NCBI GenBank assembly: GCA_009599575.1
Contig: VWND01000027.1
Coordinates: 355,001-419,000 of the forward strand
Length of the DNA: 64,000 bases
From: Blumeriella jaapii
Taxonomy: Eukaryota > Ascomycota > Leotiomycetes > Helotiales > Drepanopezizaceae
Direction: 5' to 3'
A program made the translations under genes and the position numbers. This document shows positions 59,572-64,000 of the stretch, piece after piece. Numbering within the stretch: the stretch's first letter is position 1; the number at the start of each line of letters is the position of its first letter. Under the pieces are notes generated by a model. It ran no database searches, was not told the origin of the DNA, and worked only from the letters and a program-made list of their open reading frames with translations.

Positions 59572-59615
59572 CAGTTGACTGATTTCCCAGCCCTCCGATT
59601 GATTAGATCGTTACA
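59572..59615 (+). repeat. 3' LTR of Gypsy-B4, right part
   Basis: The last 44 bases of the LTR (CAGTTGACTGATTTCCCAGC to GATCGTTACA) separated from 51522-51744 by TRIM-H. It is followed by the CGCTC duplication and D3 sequence. Confidence 0.9.
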
Positions 59616-61606
59616 CGCTCGGCCCTTTTAAATTAGAATTCTTTTAATTAAACGCTTAGCGAAAATTCAACTTTTTAATTTTACGTTTTATAATTATAGC
59701 AATTACAATTTGCGGCTTTTTATTAAAAGTAATAAAAAAATGGCTGTACGTGTATTGGCTTGAGCTACGGAATATCGAGACCGTGGATTATATAATAATA
59801 TTATATTAATTTAATTAACTTATTAAAAAATAAGTTTTTTAATATATTATTTAAATGTCTAGACGCAATTTTATTTTATTTAACTTTTTCAGAAAATACA
59901 AAGACTTTTTTAATAGCTTTTTTATTAAAAACGATTTCTTTCATATTAAAAATTTTTAATTTGTAATTTTAAAAAACTCTTATTTATCCAATTTAAATTT
60001 TACTAATATTTTTATTAATATTATAAATAACGACGCTTTTCGTTTTTTTATGCGAAGCCGCATACCTTTTTCTGGCTTTTTTGATGCACTTTTATTTAAT
60101 GGCGCTAACGTTACCGATTTTATCGAGAAATATAAAAAAACTTATGAAAATTTCGAAGTTTTTAAAACTGAAATATTCGATAAACTTTTTCGCTATTATA
60201 ACCTAATTATTAAAAATATTATTAAATCGATAAATAAATAGAAAGCTATTGGGGCTCGAAACTGGCGTAAATTAATTAAAGCTTTGAAATCGGAATTCCG
60301 AAACCACGATCGCCAGCAAATTCGCGATATTATCGCTTTTTTTAAACAATTTGTTATAACGATTCGTTAAATTAAAAAATTTAAAATTTATTATCGTATT
60401 TATATAAGAATTTCTGACGTTTTTGTTAATAAAAAAGTTTTAAGCGAGGTCGAGCAAAGGAGATTGTTTTTACTTGGCCTTTTAATTAGCATTCGCAACA
60501 AAATTATTAAATATTTTAAAATTAATAAATAAGATTTTGAAATTTTCGATTAATATTTCAAATTTATAAAATTCGTTTTTAAACAAAACTAAAGCGAACG
60601 TATTATTAAAGCCATGGATCAAAAGAAATCTTTTTTTCTTATTTATAAAAAAAACGTGGAAGCTTTAGTGCAGAAATATGCCTAGCTATTAAAAGTTACC
60701 GAAATCGCTAAAAAACAGTTAGTTATTATATTATTTAATCGTTTTGCAAAATTTACTGGCTTGGAAAAGCTTAATAAAAATATCGAAATTCTCGTATTAA
60801 AATTTACCGATATTAAAATTTAAAAATTATAAAACAAAATCGAAGGTTTTATATAATAGCAGAAAAAACTTTTTTACGTTAATTCGGATAACGAAAACGA
60901 TTAAAATGGCTTTTATAATAATTATTCCTTTTAAAATGCGCGAAGCGATTAGTTTCGCCAAGCTATCGTAAAAGTAATAGCTGCCCAGTGGCAACTTTTC
61001 CGTATTAGCGATTAAAATTAGCGAAATATTAATTATAATAACGATTATCAAAAGAAAAAAAAAATCAACGCGGAAATCAGAATCGCGGCTATTAAAATAA
61101 TAAAAGTAATTATTAAAACAAATTCCGTAGCTTTAAATATAAGTTTTATAATAATAAAAAAATTCACTGCGAAAAATCTTATATTCGCTTTGAATGCAAA
61201 ATATTTAATTTTTGTATAAATAATAATATTTGCTATATTAATAAATACGAAGCGATTTGCTTCGGACCGGTGGAAGCAGGAATAGGCCTTTTTAACAAAG
61301 CTGAAAACCAAAGCTGGTTAAATACTATTCGCTTGAAAATAAAAGGTACTAAATGGAACGACTGCTTGAAAAACAGAAAAAATGCGAAAACGATTTTTAC
61401 TGATAAAAAAGAAAATATTTCAGAAAGCGTATTAATTAAAAAGAAAACTTCTATTTTAAATATAAATAAAGTTAAATATATAAATAAAAAACAAATGCAT
61501 ATATTGCTAATATAATTATCGCATTTGCAGATATTATAGCTGCATAATTAAGCTAGCGAATTATAAAAAAGTAAAATGCTTCTGTTTTATTCGCTAAACC
61601 GATTAG
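59616..61606 (+). pseudogene. gag: Gypsy-D3 leader end and gag
   Basis: D3 resumes after B4 with leader text to about 59990. Gag then reads FRFFMRSRIPFSGFFDALLF near 60035-60090, NVTDFIEKYKKTYENFEVF, and after damaged parts the open segment 61270-61515 (LFNKAENQSWLNTIRLKIKG). This last block is the best preserved version of the Gypsy-D gag C-terminal region. B5 cuts it at 61607. Minus-strand frames at 60827-61311 are shadows. Confidence 0.72.
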
Positions 61607-61875
61607 TGTAACGATCTAATCAGTCGGAGGGCTGAAAGATCAGTTAACTGGTCGCCGTGTTCATATAATATAAAAAACGAACCTTTGGTTCTGTAATAAA
61701 ATATTCATTTAAAATTAACAATTGTAAAAAGCAGAGGTTGCTAAAAAAAAAAAGTCTTATATATATAAATAATCTTTACAATTAATAAAAAAACTTATCA
61801 GAAAATCAAAAAGCTTGCAACTACACGTAGTTGCTGGGATAATACGAAAAGTAGCAATAAAATAAATCGTTATAT
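61607..61875 (-). repeat. 3' LTR of Gypsy-B5 (269 bp)
   Basis: Plus strand TGTAACGATCTAATCAGTCG to AATAAATCGTTATA. It has a single 28-bp unit. The right half is more RIPped than the left. Confidence 0.88.
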
Positions 61876-62100
61876 TATTCTTCCTTCCGAAAAAAGCGCG
61901 CTTTCGAGCTTTTATCTATTGGTACGTCACTATTTAAATAATCGTACGAATCCAAACCTTCGGAATACGCTTTTAGCCAATCTATAAGTTTTGCAAAAGG
62001 ACCGGAGAGTTTTTTATGCGCCAAATAAAAGTCGCGTATTTTTAAAAAAGCGTATATAAAATCAAACGCGGAATATTACGTAAAATTTTTATTTAAATTT
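61607..62100 (-). mobile_element. Gypsy-B copy B5, 3' end only
   Basis: LTR at 61607-61875, then 225 bp of the interior equal to the 3' end of B2 pol (33939-34160), RIPped. Gypsy-E interrupts it at 62101. The rest lies right of the window. Confidence 0.85.
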
Positions 62101-62560
62101 TGTCAGGAACCAACATCACGTGTATGAGTCAGGTGATCCGCCAAGACCCTCTGCCTCCTACCAATCCTCGAATAGCACTTTCTGCGGATAGGCCGTGGGG
62201 GCCGGATAGTACTGTGGGGGCTGGAGATGACATTTAGGTAAAACATTTTATAGGAGTGATTGCTAAGGAACCAGTTATTAGGGTTATATTAAGAAGGATT
62301 GAGAAAAGGTCGGGATAGGGGCTGAAAAGCATACTAAATGGGGTTCGCCTGGTTTCCTGGGAAATACTTTTTTCGAGGGCTCCACCTTTCCTTTTGTACT
62401 TATACACGCTTTTTACTAAAGATGTAAAAGGTAAAGATTAGTCTGACTATCAACCCAACCTTATCTGAGCTTTATTGTTTGAACTAATGTTTCTCTGCTT
62501 TTCAATTCTTACATTCTGATCTTTCTACTTATCGGACGGCAGTTCGATATTATTAAGACA
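62101..62560 (+). repeat. Probable 5' LTR of Gypsy-E (about 460 bp)
   Basis: Begins TGTCAGGAACCAACATCACG; the right end is set tentatively at TTAAGACA, which mirrors TGTC. Only one copy is visible, so the end is uncertain by tens of bases. Confidence 0.5.
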
Positions 62561-62604
62561 ATTTTTTATTATATTATTATATTTATATCGTTATTATCGA
62601 TATC

Positions 62605-64000
62605 ATGGCCTTTCGCATTCGCAGAGAACAGGCATCTTCAGCTACTCAAGGAGACCCAGCATTTTCGGCTGCTTAGGGAAACCCCGTACCATCGTTTCTT
62701 TTGACGTTACCAGTTTCACCAAGGGTCGAAAATACCCCACCATCAGGGCGCGACGACTTTCCAACTCTTTTTATCGAAGAAATTACTAAAGGAGGCCACG
62801 CTTAAAGCGATTCGGGAGGACTTTCCACCGAGACTTTGATTTATTTGGCTGATAAACGAATCCGCGCCGAATAAAAAGAGAACGATGAACGTAGAAGAAT
62901 AAAAAAGATACGAGCTAAAATGGAGCAGAAAAAGATTGAGAAAAGGGTCTACGAAACAATTAAAAGATTCGAAGAAATCAAAAGACGCCGAAACGAATTC
63001 CGAAAAGAGGTTAAACAATTTTAACGAGAATTTAACGCTTTCGAGAATATCGAAAAAAAGGTTTTTATATTTTTTAACACCGTTCCAGCTGAGAAAAGAC
63101 AGAAAATAACCCAAGTTAGCGATTATTATAAAGTATCTTCGGAGCATTACGATAATAATACTTATTGGAAACGACCTAGTATCTTTTTTGAGTATATTAT
63201 ATTTTTTGTAGGAAATATAACGAATTCGAGCCGAAAAGCATTAAAAATGAGAGACTTTCTAATATATCGAGGGAAAAATACTAAAAAAGCTTAATTTTTT
63301 ATTCGGCGTGCAAAGCGAAGTTTCCGCCAGAATAAAAAGGTAATATTTTGTACCGATCAAAAGAAAATTAACGCTTGTGTTTTAGCTTTCGACGATAAAA
63401 TGAAAAAAAGGTGGACCGGATACGAACGACGTTTTACGAATATTCGAATTATATGAAACGATTTCAAAAGATGGATGTTGGACTTTTTGATGGATGCGGA
63501 AAATCGAGAAATCGCGGCTTCGAATTTATACGATAAAGCGAAGCAAAAAGAGCATGAATTAGTTGACGATTTCGTTGTTTATTTAAATAATTTCGAACAG
63601 CAGTTGCAAATAATAAACGATGCGATTAGAAGAAGGATGCTTTTCGCAAAACTCCGATTTACTTTTCGAAAAGAAATTATTAAACGAAGCAATATTGCAG
63701 CTATAAGTTCGTACGAAGAATTGATATCAATCGCTCGTCGCATCGAAAATGCTAATAAAGTTATTAGCGACGAAACGAAAGATAATAAACGACGAGACGA
63801 GCGTAAGAAGAAGAGGAAGGAAAAGATTTATATTTACGATTAAGGTTTAAAGGCTAGAACAGATATATACCGTTTTCGATTCGAGCATACGTTATAAAAA
63901 GAAAAACGAAAGCGAGAAAACGACAATTTTAACAAAATCCTTTGGAATTTTAAAATTCTTAACGACTTTTTTTATTTTTCGAAATGCAGTCGCTGCCAAA
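62605..64000 (+). pseudogene. gag: Gypsy-E gag with start of a zinc knuckle
   Basis: From ATG at 62605 (MAFRIRREQASSATQGDPAF) one frame runs to the window end with about eight stops, at codons that suit Gln or Trp. The N-terminal third is disordered, then Arg/Lys/Glu-rich and probably coiled coil (62880-63030). The capsid region at 63450-63760 reads MLDFLMDAENREIAASNLYD, ELVDDFVVYLNNFEQQL and AKLRFTFRKEI, a good match in style to the retrotransposon gag domain. A basic tail (RRDERKKKRKEK) precedes CSRCQ at 63985-63999, the first two Cys of a CX2C knuckle cut by the window edge. It is the best preserved gag here. Confidence 0.78.

Larger units (their letters stand above)
47921..59615 (+). mobile_element. 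Gypsy-B copy B4, internally deleted, hosting TRIM-H
   Basis: 5' LTR 47921-48186; 3' LTR split by TRIM-H into 51522-51744 and 59572-59615; perfect target duplication CGCTC (47916-47920 and 59616-59620). Without TRIM-H it is about 3.9 kb, compared with 6.4 kb for B2, because about 2.5 kb from early gag to the start of RT is missing. The junction near 48370-48395 lies in a pyrimidine-rich AACCT... segment found at both ends of the missing part in B2. The 5' end (47921-48480) is nearly un-RIPped. Confidence 0.9.
47312..61606 (+). mobile_element. Gypsy-D copy D3, 5' part, interrupted by B4 and B5
   Basis: 5' LTR at 47312-47578 and leader 47579-47920; B4 (target duplication CGCTC) sits at 47921-59615; the leader resumes at 59616 and gag runs to 61606, where B5 begins. 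The remaining D3 would lie right of the window. The order and text match D1 from 6929 to about 9520. It is inserted in the RT of B3. Confidence 0.85.
62101..64000 (+). mobile_element. Gypsy-E, 5' end at window edge
   Basis: A fifth Gypsy family begins abruptly in B5 sequence at 62101 with TGTCAGGAACC. A probable LTR to about 62560 is followed by a leader and gag. Its sequence matches no other element in the window. It has light RIP: few stops in gag and near-normal LTR composition. The pol region and 3' LTR are outside the window, so placement in Gypsy rests on the gag resemblance. Confidence 0.72.

Noticed and set aside
1..64000. Search for tRNA, rRNA, telomere repeats and bacterial-type operons
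   Set aside because: No cloverleaf-like sequence with conserved arms, no rRNA landmark, no TTAGGG array and no set of intact co-directional genes was seen.

Overview
This window reads as a repeat island of a filamentous ascomycete (Pezizomycotina). I found no ordinary host gene, no tRNA or rRNA and no bacterial-type operon. All of it can be assigned to LTR retrotransposons of the Ty3/Gypsy type, one short non-autonomous LTR element and one DNA transposon, inserted into one another. Nearly all coding parts are AT-rich. Their stops are mostly TAA/TAG where the frame expects CAA/CAG, with some TGA where it expects TGG. CpA/TpG is turned into TpA while CpG survives. That is the signature of repeat-induced point mutation (RIP), which points to a fungus with RIP and AT-rich isochores; I cannot name the species.

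I use family letters defined here. Gypsy-A: about 6.0 kb, LTR 172-174 bp, chromodomain. Gypsy-B: about 6.4 kb, LTR 266-282 bp, chromodomain. Gypsy-C: about 5.8-6.4 kb, LTR 258-282 bp. Gypsy-D: 11.3 kb, LTR 268 bp, with an extra 3.3-kb open frame after integrase. Gypsy-E: only its 5' end is present, at the right edge. TRIM-H: about 1.8 kb, LTR 170 bp, no recognisable pol. DTX-G: a 1.24-kb element with terminal inverted repeats.

Layout, with nesting shown by brackets: B3(-) is the outermost host. Its left part holds D2(-, right end 31815) [ A1(+, 1-4370) ; C1(-, 5374-22439) [ D1(+, 6929-18208) ] ]. B3 then continues 31816-32644, is interrupted by C2(+, 32645-46759) [ B2(-, 33657-40092) ; DTX-G 44342-45578 ], continues 46765-47311, and is cut by D3(+, from 47312) [ B4(+, 47921-59615) [ TRIM-H(-, 51745-59566) [ A2(-, 52222-58225) ] ] ; B5(-, from 61607) [ E(+, from 62101) ] ]. 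Eight insertions are bounded by target-site duplications: A2 CAAGC, H GCGAC, B4 CGCTC, B2 AATCG, C2 TTACG, C1 ATACG, D1 ATTAT (its end is ambiguous by one base), G TAATAAAC. The bracket order is therefore read from the sequence and not only from similarity.

The autonomous families keep the order gag, protease, reverse transcriptase, RNase H, integrase, but every copy is dead. All nine reverse transcriptase sites that can be seen have lost the first Asp of YxDD, or both. Short parts (LTRs, TRIM-H, part of DTX-G) keep near-normal base composition. The points most worth a second look are the third open frame of Gypsy-D (about 1,085 codons, in two copies), a palindromic mini-repeat of about 36 bp found inside the reading frames of Gypsy-D and Gypsy-B, the focusing of RIP on YxDD, and the non-RIPped TRIM-H that surrounds a RIPped Gypsy-A.
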